DNA from: Spongospora subterranea
Taxonomy: Eukaryota > Endomyxa > Phytomyxea > Plasmodiophorida > Plasmodiophoridae
NCBI GenBank assembly: GCA_900404475.1
Contig: OUQQ01000124.1
Coordinates: forward strand, 6,996-53,271
DNA: 46,276 nt
Reading direction: 5' to 3'
Shown: positions 10,594 to 24,700 of the stretch, one piece after another
Numbering within the stretch: position 1 is the stretch's first letter
How the letters are laid out: every line of letters begins with the position of its first letter
Position numbers and translations under genes: made by a program
The notes under the pieces: model-generated
The model's input: only the letters and a program-made list of their open reading frames with translations
Databases searched by the model: none
Told to the model about the DNA's origin: nothing

Positions 10594-10940
10594 ATGCAGA
10601 TTACTGAACACAGCAGAGATAGGGTGACGCTGTATCATGACATAACTGTTGTTACGATCATTCGCTACACACTACGGAACAGCCTAGGATGTTCAGTAAC
10701 AAAATGAGTTATCGAATCACAATCGACGCCCTAATTTCAGGCGGAGTAACGGTCAATCATTACACGTCGACAGCACAACCAATCCGCCATGCCGTGTCAC
10801 ATGCGGTTGTTACGATACTTGCTGTAGACACGACGCCTAGTCTAGGAGATCCAGTGACTGATCTATCAAATTACAGTCAATATCACAAACCAATTTCAAG
10901 CGGCACATTGCGGGTCGACGAGACGATCTCTCGCGGGTAA
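10594..10940 (+). other. Short open frames downstream of the glycoprotein-like ORF
   Basis: An ATG at 10594 opens 37 codons, and an overlapping frame from 10689 (inner ATG at 10704) opens 83 codons to 10940. Both are beta-prone and rich in Thr and Val. The first contains a DRVTL string that also occurs early in the glycoprotein-like protein; one shared pentapeptide is weak evidence. They could be remains of a second gene from the same source, or chance frames in a GC-balanced stretch. Confidence 0.2.
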
Positions 10941-10989
10941 ACTCGGTCTCAGATGGCGAGCCATTGGAGGAAGGCAGTGCTCATGTTTA

Positions 10990-12644
10990 TCATGCTGGTT
11001 TTCCTTTATCTATGCTTTCAATGCATTGTAGAACAATAGGTGGCACGGGCTGATTTCGCCGATCGACCAACGACCAGTTGACATCAGCGAAGAACTGGTG
11101 CTGAATTATTTCAGAGAACCCATTTCGACCACAGCCTAGTCGCTTATTAATATCAACCTCAATCAGTTTGGATATTATATCACACGCTGCAGTTGACACA
11201 AATGGTGGGTACCGGATGGACACACTCAAGATCTTGTTATTCAGCTCGGTAGGATCTTGGTCTCGGAATGGAGGAAATCCGACTAGAAGCTCGTATATGA
11301 GAACACCTAATCTCCACCAGTCTGCTTCGGATCCTTCGCGTTGACCATTCAGGTATTCGGGCGTCCTGTACTCTGGATTTCTACATGGCTGATCATTATT
11401 GTTCGCATCCAACGCAATTCGAAAGTCAGTAATGACAACATGTCCAGCGGAATCAAGTGCAATATGCTCTGGATCCATATTGCGAAATATGGATCCTCTC
11501 CTGTGGAGATAGTTGACCGTGTGGACGATTTCAGCGACGAAAAATCGGGTGACTTCTTCGGACAGACGGCGCAGCGAACGAAGATGTACGAATAACTGCC
11601 CCCCTTGAACGTATTCGTAAACTGCCCATGAAAAATACGGCGAAATATCATAATCCAAACACTGCATGATATAGGGGTTGTTGAATGATGATATACGTCT
11701 CATTGCATCTATTGCCATCTGTAAGAACGTTTGATTGTAAATCAGATTGTCGCAGCAGGTTTGACGATCATGCACTTACAGATGCCGTTTTTAGAGAACC
11801 TGTTACTTTCTGCATCATAAATCTTTCCCCATTGGGCGAATATACAACCAAAACTATATCACCAAATACGCCTTGGCCTAAGGTCTTTTCTATATGCATA
11901 TCGTTGATATCGAACCGTCGCTCTAATGCTGATGTTGCCAGTGATGATCGCACATCGTTGCTGATTACTGGGGTATGTTGAGAAACCAGTGTTATGCTAT
12001 CATCAGGTCGTATGACAGTAAGGCGTTTTATCCCCGATTGGTTTGAGAACGAGGACAAGCTGGGGAGTTGAGATAATTCAACTTTCGTAAATGCGTTACT
12101 ACGACTTTGTGCTGACGAGGGTTGTTTCGGCGAATGCAAATCATCTAAAACGCTCTCAGGGTGCTTCCAATATTTTTCTACTTTGGGATCGGAATTTGAT
12201 CTTGCCCTGGGAGCGTTGTACTTACGACGATGCCCTATTTGTGATGTCAGCGCGGTCAACCATTCTTTAGCCTCGTTGGCGTCGTTAGCAAGCAAGCTAA
12301 ATATCCTTCCTGTGATAACAATTTCGAAGCGGCACTGATCCTTTCGCGACTGCTCGACACAAACCATTTCATGAACCGGAATGGCTCCTGGATGTAGGAT
12401 TAGAGATTAAATCAAAACAGATTCGTAACAGGAACCTTGGTTTTTCCATAGCTCTGATTTATCTTTACTGTAGGTTAGAACGTTTTCATACAAACAGAAA
12501 AAACGCCTTTGCCAAAGAGTAAGGCCGACGAGTGCCTTTGGACTTTTCTTTCGAAGGTATCCGGACAATATCAGCTATAATCATGGTTCAGAGACGACAT
12601 AGCGCTAGTTAACTTTCCAGTACCTGACCCCCAGAGATAGACAT
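10990..12644 (-). CDS. PH-domain AGC-family pseudokinase
   Basis: A PH domain followed by an AGC-type kinase fold, like Akt or related lipid-responsive kinases in layout. The first exon starts at 12644 and encodes only MSISGGQ; the next begins at LILSGYLRKKSP, the opening strand of the PH domain, which ends near 12250 with an AKEWLTAL helix. The kinase region starts near 11920 with an intact Gly-rich loop GQGVFG. The catalytic positions are all replaced: the VAIK Lys is Gln (FMMQKV, 11810-11812), the HRD region reads FRNMDPEHIAL (11473-11487; Asp to Asn, Lys to Asp, Asn to His), and DFG is DFR (11419-11427). The C-lobe is otherwise well kept, including TPEYLNG, ADWWRLGVLIYELL and the PPF motif. 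The reading frames are open through exons of up to 780 bases, so this looks like a maintained pseudokinase rather than a decayed gene. It would act as a membrane-recruited scaffold or allosteric partner (inference). It lies 155 bases downstream of the HECT gene on the same strand. Confidence 0.85.
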
Positions 12645-12799
12645 ACTCTCGACCAAAAGGTCTTAGACTATAGAAAATTTGCGTCAAGCACTAATTTGGC
12701 ACGCGCCACTTAGGCAATCTAATACTTCACTTGCAATCAAAAATGAAATTTACAAAGGTCGATAAATATATTATTTGGTGGGTAAACGATTAGTCAGTA

Positions 12800-15700
12800 T
12801 CAATGCATCATGTAGAAAAAATCATTATTGCGACGCGATGGCGCTACATGGTCCTCAACGACAACGTCCGCATTCATTGAATCGGTATGAGTAATGGCAA
12901 ATAACAACTTCCTGTACAAGATCTCTTTGCTACTATACGCTGGCAATTCCAGGTTGAAAAAACAGGTATCTGCACGGGGGAATCGTGAATCAGGCGACTC
13001 CGGGTTGGGCGTCGTCTTGATTAACAACCGTGTGTGCGTCCTGATAAATTCCCCATCATCAACAGGCAACCGTTCCTGAGCCCAGGCAAAGCGCACGAAA
13101 CGTCGCCGCTCGTCTTGAGAAAAATCATGAAGAACATCCCAGAAATAAGCTATATGCGGATCGCTCTCGGACACTCCTGAATATTCTATGATCGCACATA
13201 ACCAATTGAGTTGGAAAATCTGTTAATCAAGCAGCAGACTTACGTGTATGTCGTCTTAGCAGCTCAATATCTACGTTCTCGCGTCCGTTAACAAGTAACT
13301 CAAGTTCGTTATGGAGGAGAATGTTTAGCAATTGCACTGGAATAACTTTGTTGATGCCACGACGAATTGCGTTGATTTGCGGCTTGGCCTCATTAACTCT
13401 GGCGTTGTGTACTAACTGCACATATTCATCTCGATCTGCCAAAGTTACCCGCTGTTTATCTCCTCCTGGACGTAAAAGGGCAATGCTACGATCGCTAAGT
13501 GGAGTGGAGAATGTTTCGTCAATCATATCAGCAAACAGGTCAGAGTCCAACGACCGGACAAGGTGTAGAACCATCGACGTTTGATGATCGATACTTGATA
13601 AATCGGCGGCCGTTACTTCATCCTGTACCAACGGTTTCCAAGTAAATGCAGGCAAACGAATGCTAATCCGTACTCCGGTTCGAAGGCAACAACCTAAAAT
13701 AATGGTGTAAATTGAGACGCATGTGAAAAAGACGTCGAGACCAACCGATAATTTGGCCAAAAAATTCAAACAAAGTAAGGGTTGAAGACGATACGGCAGC
13801 AGAAGGCCGAATGACGAACGTATCCTGATTTTCGCCAATTTTTCCTTGCTGGTTCGGCGAAGGGATAAACAAAGGGCTATCATGCTCCATTAACTCTGCG
13901 CTGATGTCGCTGAAAAACTGGCGATAGGGGCCACCCTCGCCAGCAACATCTTCTCCATTGAAAATCACCTCGAACGCTAAAAACGGGTCAGTTCCGTGAG
14001 GACGAGGAGGTCGTAGATCGAATGGAGATAAATCGCGCATCTGTGTAATAGATTGACATACAGATCTGGGAATCTATAATGAGCATCACCCACCTGTAGA
14101 TAAGCATTGCCAAAGAAAGTATCTCGAACGAAATCGGAATTTTGAGCGCGACGAACGGCAAGCTCTAATCTATTGAAGAATAACATGGGAGAGTGACGAT
14201 TGGTTTCAGCGGTGAGGTCAGCAACGCTCATGAGAAAATCTCGCTTCACATGTCTGAAAATGAAGCAACGGCAGCGTCGAAGAATTCCACTAATGCCATA
14301 TTGAGAACTACGGTCGCAGCGTCGAAGATCTACGAGAGGCAATATATCAACAACTAAACGGTTGAAATGCTTGAGAACAGAGAATATCAGCCGAAGGTCC
14401 GTAACGTTCACTTTTGCATGTTGTCTTAGTAAAGGGAACTTCAGCTCGTCAAAACTAATCTGGGAACACCGGAAATCCATGATATTTGAGCATGCTGCAT
14501 GATCGGCAGTATCGTGAAAAAAATTGAGCAGCTCCTCATGAACTGGCGTGGGGAGCTTGAACCAGGAAGAAGCACTGTCCTTTGCGCGTGATTCGTCACG
14601 AAACGCGATCATTGATAGATTATAATCAAATCCTACGTCTTGTAACCAATGCCAAACCTGAATACAGCTTTAACAATGACAAAGCCAAACAAAACAGTTC
14701 ATACATTAAGGATTCCTTCCGATGAACTGCACTCCGACGCGACAGCCGTTACAAAAGCGGAGATGTCAGGAAGAGGACCATTCATGTCCCAATTTCCTGC
14801 GAATCCGACTACGTCGGAATGATCTTTAATCCAAAAGATATCCTTACATAACTGGTATTCCGACAATAAATGTTGAATGGCTGCAATCAACTTTCCCGAA
14901 AGAGAGCCGTCTTCCAGTAGAAGCACGCTTTGAATGAATTGAATTAGCCGATTGTCGTTCGACGCAATGTTCTGCAACCTATGGAAAAAAATGATTATAC
15001 AAGTACAGAAAATCGACAGAATATATACCTCTCAACACGGATACGACTTCTAAACCATTCCGATGATTCTATAATTGTACTTTCCGCAGCCTCAATCAAA
15101 GAATCAACATCATCGTTTGATGACGCGATAACTGGAATGATGGCGAACATATTTGAATCTCTGATGGGGAGTTTGCGAATGATAGAGTCACTTGTTACAG
15201 AACCATAAATTTCGAAACCAGACAAGGCGAGATACCAGTGATTATTTGAATTTTCACCTGTCATATATATTCTAAATCTTGAATAAGATTCGGTGCAGGA
15301 AGGAACGACGGGGAATATGAATGCAGCTCCTTTGGCGGAGAGCGAAGCATCATCAATTGCTTCATGGAGACATGTCCATTCACCTTCACAAGTGAATGCT
15401 TCAAACTTCCAATGACGAAGAGCTTCAGTATGCCAAGACACATAATGACGCAACATATAATGAGTTGGACATATTTGCGCGTCATGAAAGTCGATCTCAA
15501 ACCATTGATGTTCAGAGGACGTCGTGACGCAACGTACCAAATCACGGCCAACAACAGATTCGGGCCCCGCGGAATCGTTTTGTAATGAAGAAGGTCTAAC
15601 AGTAACAAGCCCAGATTTCATGGGATTCGAAAAGGGTTCACTGCAGCCTTTTGTGCCAAGATACCAAATTAAGCCATTCTCATCCAGGGGGGATTCTGGA

Positions 15701-18700
15701 ACAAAAATTACAGTTTTAGGCGTCGAAGTTAGATAATCTAAGGCATCAGCAAGAGATAATGATTTTGGCAGGTCCAAATTTGTCCCAACAAACGCTAATT
15801 CTCCCAGAAACGAAATTTGTAGGTTCAACGATTTCACAATGCCTTGCATTCTTTGCAAGAGCAGGTTAACAGCAATTGATGAGACGGAAGACAGTGGAAT
15901 GCCATTAACGACAATCAGCTGCGGCTGTTCTTCTTCTGAGAATAACGAGAGTCTTGCACGCTCCACAAGGGACAGACATGTCTGGCACGAAATATCTTGA
16001 TCACCGCATAGCCATTTCATGATGTCAACTATGCCAGAGGCAGTATCGTACCTTTGCGCCGCCTGGGACAAGCTTTCTGGCGATACCGTATCAGATGACG
16101 GGTTTCTTTGGCGCCTGTCTTCGAACGCTGGACGAGGACTTTCACATGCAAGACAAATGTGGCTGGCAGCGTCATTAACTAGGGTACATATTACACAAAC
16201 CCATGTGTCGGTAAGCAAATCATCCTCCGTGGTGTCCTGCTCATGACCGACATCGGTTGGTTGCTCAGATTGACTGACCAAACCGTCCATGGACGATTCA
16301 ATGGATAATCGCAAAGGTTGAGCACGCAAAACATCTGCGGCGACCTGAAGATCGATCAACAGCTGCAAATAGGAAGTAAATGCGCCAGAACTAGATTCAC
16401 TTGCTAAGAGGAAAATCATTTCTTGCCGGAGGTCAGCGATGAGAGAAAGAGTTGTTGCGAGAGCTGATGGAGATACGCTGTGAGACGATCCTTTGCAGTG
16501 TAGCTCGATGAGGTCATAAACTAGCCCAAGAACCATCTCTTTAATGGGAGAAGGGTCCATGGTCAGCAAGTCATATTGAATAAATATTTGCTCAATAAAT
16601 CCAAACGCCATACTTGCTTGCTCCTTTTCCAGCAGTGTCCGATGTTTTTCTGTTAGAAACCGTATAATCCAAAATGATAAGCTGAAATCCGGCGACAGAG
16701 GAGTCACCTTCATGAGGATTCGTACATGAGCTCCATCAATGGGATCGCCAATACGAGTCCAAAACCTGTCACCTGAGACGATGCAATGTTGCAAGCTGGA
16801 CGCGCCAGTCTTTCCACCAGAATAAGTTTTAATCAAAACAGAGCATTCGGCATCTGCGTAGACAGAGAAAGCCGAGTTAGCAGGCAAAATGCAATCCTTC
16901 CCAAATTGCACAACAAAAGAAGCCGCTCCGGAAACAAAGAACGAATCCGATTTGTTAGGCGAGCAAGTAAACAAATTTTGTCGTGAAAAATTGGCAGCTG
17001 CCGATAGACACTCCTCTGAAATGCTCAGGATTTTTGACGTAAAATCCAAAGTCGATGAGGAGAATGCAGCACATAACGAATCTTCGAACTTTCCAATAAC
17101 CGAAGCATGCTCAGGAAGCGCAGCCCCGGCTCGGGGAAGAGTAGAAAACAGACATTGTGACAGCGAAGCAAAAATAAGCGACCCGAAATCTGTGGATTTA
17201 GCAAGACGTGACCCGATAAAGGAAGATGATTGCGAACATAAGGAAATGACAGAGCGGCGCGCTAGCAGTACTGGAAGTGGTTCTATTGCCGATTTCAAGA
17301 ATGAAAGCGCAGATTGTTCGTCGTAGAGGCTACCGATGTTTTCAGTGCTGCAGATATATAAGCAAACATAGAAACTAGATGAAGCCGACAGAAACTAACC
17401 TGCACGATGAGTCCAACACATCAGGTTCCCGCAAAAGTGCAATCTTGAACCAAAAGTTTTGCAAAACTGCTTCGTCTTCGATAAACAGTTGTAAGAGGAC
17501 AAGTTCACTGTCGTCTCGAATTGCCACGACAGTGCCAACGCGACCAATAAGGTGAACAAGAGAACTGTCAATAGGTGTTGTTCTGGAAGAAGACACCACC
17601 AGCTTTTGGCCAATCTCAACATCGTCGGTCATAAGTTCTGTCCAGTCACGGTCTAAAGCGGGAAAATGTACCGAGTCAGGAACCCGCTGGTTGCACAAGG
17701 TATACCTAAAACGGTTTAGAATAATAAACATAGCTGATAAGAACCCACTTACACTATCTTCATCGCAGAGACAGCATCCCCAGCCCGCAGCGGCTGGCGT
17801 AACTGCTCGAAAAAATATACCATTTCATAGTCCCTAAACGATCCTCTGACATAATCTTGAATCGTTGGGATTATTTTGGCTTCCCAAAAGCGGATCATAC
17901 GCTGTGTAGAAGTGTCGTCGACAACAGTGTTGCAAACTTCTTCGTGGTATGCACTTGATCCATAAACAAACTTCTCGCCTGTATCCAAACTACTTCTGTT
18001 TTCCTGATCATTAACAGGATGTAAAAACGCACAACTGGCATTAGACCCAGCAATTGGAGTAGCAAACCATCCGAAATTGCCACTTGTTATATCCCATAAT
18101 TTCTCTTGGCTGCGCTGAATTAATTCTCTGACACGTTCGAACTCGAAATTTCTCCATTTGGGAACTGTAGCTAAACAGATAAAATCTCTCGTGGCCAACT
18201 TAACGGCGGCAGGATCAGCAGCGCTGGAAAACCGAAGAAGCGCCTCGAGAACAAAAAAGGAACGAAAACTGAGTTCCAGAAAGAGCCATTTGTTGCTATC
18301 GACCAGTTGAGACGTATCTAGTTTTCCGAGTGAAAGCAAACCCGCTACATGGCTTCGCGACAATCGAAAACCTTGTCCAAGGTCAACTTCAAACAATGGT
18401 CGCGGACGGAGCCTGTTGATGCGGATCCTATGAGCTAGCGTTGCCGATGAATGTCCCGATTCGATGAGCTGGTTTCCGAACGCAATTTGTTGTGAAAACG
18501 GAATATCGGCATCGAAAGTAACCTGCTCGGCCATTATAACATGAGCAAATGAACTATCAGCCGCATAGTCAAGGACGAAGCCTTGATGCTTGACTAATCC
18601 TCCAACGTCGATTTCGACATAACTTCCAACACGTAAAGGTTCAGAAAAACCACCCAAAATACATATTGAACCAAGTAACAGTCGCAAACGTGGAATGTTT

Positions 18701-21700
18701 GGAAGATCGGCCACGTTGATCCCGCTCAAGGACGAGTTGATGGCGGACGTCATAGCTTCCGACCAAGATCGAGATGAACGAGATGAATCAAGCAAACAAC
18801 GAGCCAAAGAAATGAATTCTGAAGCAACAGCAACAGCGGACCGACCGCTGAAGCGAAATAATCGATGACCTGTCGTTACAGAATCTCCCTTTTTATCAAA
18901 GGAAGGCATGGACTTATAGGCGTCTTGATGGACGATCGAAACTGGGACACCAATGCTTGAAAGTTTTTGTGCAATAACCTGACAGCCTTGAGGATTATCT
19001 TGCCAGACAATGGTTTGGCTAAACTGGCCAAGCTCAAAGAAGATGGATCGGGCCTTGTCTAAAGGGTTGTTTCGTGGCATTGGCTTATCATTTTGCAGGG
19101 GGTAATGGTCGTTTGGCATGCTTGAGCGAAAATGAATCGGATCGAAAATAAAACGGGCACGTTCTCCTGATGCAAACGAACATGATGGCCGCACAGCAGA
19201 ATGAGGTGCGTCCGACAGGTCAAAGTCTGAGAACGCCACACCCAGATCTTCTCCATTCAAATAAAACCGAATAATTTTTTCGTCCAAATCAATAGCCACA
19301 CCAACAACATCACCGGTTTGCCACCTTTTAGAACTATATCGGCTTTGGTCACCATGCCATTTGGACAAACGGCGGCCGTCGTAGGCCCAGCTTTTCTTGT
19401 CATCGCCGATTCCGTTACCGGCACTACTAGAAGCGGATATGTCCAAGGTTGACCACCCGATTTGCATGACCCCAGATGATTGTAGGAGAACTTCATAATA
19501 CCATTTTCCCCCAGAAACGGACACTTTGCCAACAACAGTGGCAAACCCGTCTTTCTAAAAAATCAAGTTAGAGCGTTTAAGGAAATATAAAAGACATGGA
19601 CATACGCTGACAACAACATTATCAGACAAAAACTGGACAGAACCGCCCCCAATTTCTTTCAAAACAACAGGAGAAGACCCGAAGCGATGAAGAGATCGTT
19701 GCTGACAAGCTTGCAATGCCGCTTCTTCAAATTCTCGATCAGCTAGTTGAGCGTTTGGGTCGTTAGAAGGAGGAGAGCCCAAAACAAGTTCTGGCAAATC
19801 GTTGCTCAAGATAGATACCCAGCGGGATTGATCATTCTTCTCACACTTATGAGCAATAACATAAAACACTGAGCCGGCAGCTGAATCAGGTCGTTGATTA
19901 AAAGGAACTATAAGCTCCGCGATCACCTCAATCAAAGAGACTGGAAATGGACTATTGAAAAAAGGCAAAGTTGATGCTGGAGAAATGACAGGGAAAATGG
20001 CGTGACAGATTTTTACTGCAAGCCGAACGACTTGAAGAGGAAACCTGCATGGGTTCTGCATGATGACCGAAAGACAATGTAAAAAATCCGGTTTGGCAAA
20101 TGCAGAGAAACTCGCGTAGTTCGATGCTACAACGAAAAAAGACAGCACCTTTTGTAGACATTCATTAACGACGATGCGACATGCATCAGACCCGACATTG
20201 AGAGTCAAAAAATGCTGCAATACATCAAAAAATGATTGAAAAATCCTTCGCTGAAGACGTTTCAGATCAACAAGTATATCAGACAACACAAGATAAGTAG
20301 GAAGATTCACTGCACCAAACTGTAGAATGCGCAGAGCTACCAGACGGATGCCGGACCACACAGCATCGAAAAGATCGTTCTGGATCGAAGAAGGCGCTGT
20401 AGACTTTAACAAAATATCAAATCCGAGCTGAAACAATGACCAGGATTCTAGCAGCGTACAATGCTCAACGCTGAAATCGAACCCGAAAAGATCCCGAAAT
20501 GCCAAAAGTTTCGTAGGAGTATGGGAATGAGGTGAGGTAAGAGGCAACCCGATCACCTTAAGAAAAATGCCATATGCATTGAACAGCTCAGAGCGTAAGG
20601 CCGGGATCAAACAAGAAACACCAGAAGTTAAGGACCCTGGAGCATCATTTTGAAGACATTTGAGAGTCCGAGAAAAATGTCCCGACAAATATAGTTTAGG
20701 ACTCTCGAAGGTCACGTGTTCATAGATTGACGCCATAACCCGCAAAGCTAATGTTCGATACACGGCACGAAGCTCTTGACCCTGCGCGATCCCACTAATT
20801 TGATGTAGAGAGAAGCGCTGGCGGATAATATCTAAAATCACATTAAACGGGGAAAGCTCATCTTCCTCAGGACAAGAAACAGGAGGTGATGCCGCTTGCC
20901 ATTGTTTCCAATGATGATATGCTTGAACGAATTTTCGCAGATGATCGACGCGAGACTCGAAACCTTTCTGAGCAATTAAACCCAACTGTTCGCCGATAGA
21001 ACCTCTTGGCATCGATGGAACAGAATGTGTCCGAAGAATTGGATTTTGAGATGTCAAACTTAGGCCGGTGGCAACACTTCGAGACCGCCAGATATCTGGA
21101 ATGTCGTAGCCACTGTCCCGACTACTTTCATTTTCAGAAAATGGAGAATGAAACGACATTAATTCCTCAGCACAGCGTACGACATGATTACATACTTGCA
21201 AAAACGGGGATTTGAAGGCGAGAGTCCCGCTTCGAAATTCGTTATACTTTGAGAACAATCCTTTAATAGCTGAAGTAACGTCAATATGTTCGTCGGATAG
21301 TCCCACATCAACACCGGCAGATTTACAAACCGAAACGAGTAAGCTGAGATTGTCCGGATGGCCGAACTCTAGCTCAAGGAAAGCCATAGAAATCGAATCA
21401 GTATTACAGATGATTTCCCACCTTCTAATATTTTGGACTTGTTGAAGCATCCAATCCTAGTAACAACATTAAAATGCAGTAAAACTAGAAAGTAAACTCA
21501 ATCAATTTTGACCTGGAGTCGTTGCGCAGAGAGCGAAACAACTCGCAACTTCTCCAACAAAGAATTTCCCATAATACCTCCAGGATCTGCACGACCCTCA
21601 AGACGGTTGGCGCGAGTGATTTCTTGCAGCAAACCGGAGTGTTTAATCATGCATGCCATCACTGCTCGAATAGATCGTTGCCATTCTGAGCATGTTTCCC

Positions 21701-24700
21701 TGAGCATTCAATAACGTAATGAAAATGAAGCTGACCTTCTTGAATTGAAGGAAGCTGTCTGTGAATGATGTGGACACCGATAAAACGATATTGATATTGT
21801 TGAAGTTGCATAAAAATCTCTGAGCTAGTCCCATCTAATACTGATTTAAGTGTCATTTCAGAACTTGAAGAGCGGTGAAGTTTCAGGTAATCCGAGCTTG
21901 GAAACACCATGTTTACGAAAGGCTGATCACAACTGTCAAACGAGCGCCTGCAGACAAAATTAAATGATGAAAAGAACTACTTAAATATGTACCGTTCAAG
22001 ACCATGTGACAAAATGGACCGTTGGAATAAAGGGTTAATAATAAGTTCTTCACTCGTAACGGAGGGCCCATGACTCAACCTCACAAAGAGCTCGGCTGAA
22101 TACGATTGAAAATCTGACTCGATGAGCGTTGCAAAACGTACCTGCAGCAGCACATAGCATGGATTCTATGTCAAGTAAAAACGGCAACGCATGGTAGGAA
22201 ATGCCACGCACGGAACAGCGAAAACCCCATCGGCTACGATCCCCTTCCTTGGGCTGAGATTTAGCAGAAAATGCCATAGATATCGTAGACCCAGGAATAA
22301 TTATCGTTCGAAGGGGCCAAGTTGAGTTTTTATCAGTGTCGTTCCCGAAAAAAGGGCCGACCGGTGCCCTAGATGTCTAGAAAGGAAATTAAAAAGTTGA
22401 ATTCAAGATGAAACGATACTTTTTCGTACAAAAAAAGCGTCTGTGAAAAGCACAAGTTGGTCATTATGGTCTTTCGTTGAACACCGTTTATCAAACGTGA
22501 CACATATCGCGTCAGAATTTGGAAATGAAACCGTATCCCGAACAACATTAGAGCCATTACAATAAGGATGCGAAGTTTCCACCACTGTGTGAGACGATAT
22601 TTCGCTGGCGACCAACTTCATAAAAGAAGAATCTGCCGAAGATGACGATGGGACCAGTCCAGCTAAGCGGTCGAAGCCCTTAATCAGCTTTGACAAAATA
22701 GAGAGAAGTTGCATTGACTGATGACAAGCAAACATTGACTTTTGTACCATGACTACAATACATGGAACAACAGTCGGTAAAAGATTGCACACTGAAGCCT
22801 GAAGGTAAGCATCGGCAGAACTACGCTGTCGCTTACAGCCGCCAAGAAATTGTTCGTGGTCAGCACGAGTGGTGACAAGTCCAAGCAGATGATTAAACAG
22901 AAGTTCCGAGAAAAAAAACATCCAGATAGGATCAACTAAACTGGATTGCGAGGTTTGCGCATCAGTAATACCAGAACGTACAATATATTCTTGCACGACA
23001 GAAGCAAGCAATAAATGCGATCCAGCTTCGTTTGTACTGTCACAATTTCTATTGCACAGCTGCAATAACAGAGACATCAGACTTGTCTGTCCAACCACAG
23101 ACTGTACCAGCAAGAAAACCGGAAATTGACTGGTATGTTGAGATAGCCATACAAGCAATTGCTCGCAAAATGGGCTGGGAGGATGTGAAGTTTTCTCTTT
23201 CACTTCTGCGGAAAAAATCCCAGCAATGAAATCAGATTGCAGTTTGTCACTGGTAAAAATAATCCTTAACCCGGAAATTAGTGCCAAGCCGGCTTCGTGA
23301 TGAATTTCTGTACAGACAGAAGAATGAAACTTGGTGGAAACCGCAGTCTGCAAAAATTCAGATAATTCATGGAGTTGCGAAATCCTTGGAAAATCTGGAG
23401 GATTTAGCAATTTTTCTATTTCTTCGAAATGGGCTTGAAAAAGTTTGAATGTTGATATAAGAAGAAAAGAGAACTGAATGAGCAGTTCTGACGGGGCTGA
23501 GATGACAAGACCAAAAAAAACCTTGGATAGATGAAAGAGCTCACCAAACGTGGTATTAGCTAACTCAAAACAAAAAGGAGACGATACAGAAGAAGGAATC
23601 ATAGTCGACAATCTCAAAGAAGAGCAATGCTTGCGAGCCTATCATCAAAATGAATAGTGGCGCTCATTAATGAGGCATTACGTACCCGATTTAGTTTGCG
23701 TCGCAAACGTTTTTTCGCCTTACATTCGTCATTTGTTGAATCATCCTGAGATCGTAAATCGTCTTCTAGAGAACGGACCTTGGAAGAAAGCATCATAGAC
23801 ATTCCGTCATCGTTAAGAATACTCCTTGGATAAGTTGTAGGTGAGAAAAGAGAGTGCGATCGGAAAGCACAACTAACCGATGCTTCAATAACCGTATCGC
23901 ATGCGCAAATAAAAACAGACACATATTCAATGGAGAAGGAGACCCTACTGGAATAACTTCAGCAACAATAGATTCCGACGAAAGCGGATCGAGAAGTGAA
24001 GGAATATTAGATTTTGACATTCGAGGTCCGTGATTACGAAATGCTTGAAACTGGATGGATCCGGAAAACTGAGCATTCCATATCAAGTCATTCGAGTGAT
24101 CATAACAACCTGAAAAAAATGTTAGAAGACCAATAAAATATCTTTCTTGCAAACTACCGTTAACGCCGATGGCTGATAATGCACCGGCACGCTCGGCGAT
24201 GAGTTCACCAGTTACGGCTGAAAAAACTTTACCGACCCATTCACTCTGCAAAGCATCCTGTGTAAAAACGCAGACACGGTCCCGAGCCTTTATTATTACC
24301 GAATCGTTGTAATCAGATGTATACGGGGGAACCGCTACCACTATTTGAAGCCCGGTCGTGTAAACCAGCGAACGAGTAAGGAGGCTCAGATTCGTCACTG
24401 AAAGATGACGATCAGTGCTTATCAGCAAACAAGTAACGCAAATACCTGATCGATGGAGGTGGAACCTTCGGTGAAGTCTTGCGAATTTCGGATTACTGAA
24501 CGCGGTTCCATGGTTTAACAACCATCTCCCAGCGGCATTGGGATCATTTTTCGATAATTTAATCGCGATTAGACATTCATGTAAGGGATATTTATATCCT
24601 GTAGCTTTCCAAAGCATCCGCGATTGAGACTAGTATAACGTTTGAGCTTGAGTCCATCAATCAGTTCACAATAAGTACCTTAGACTCTGAAAAATAAACC

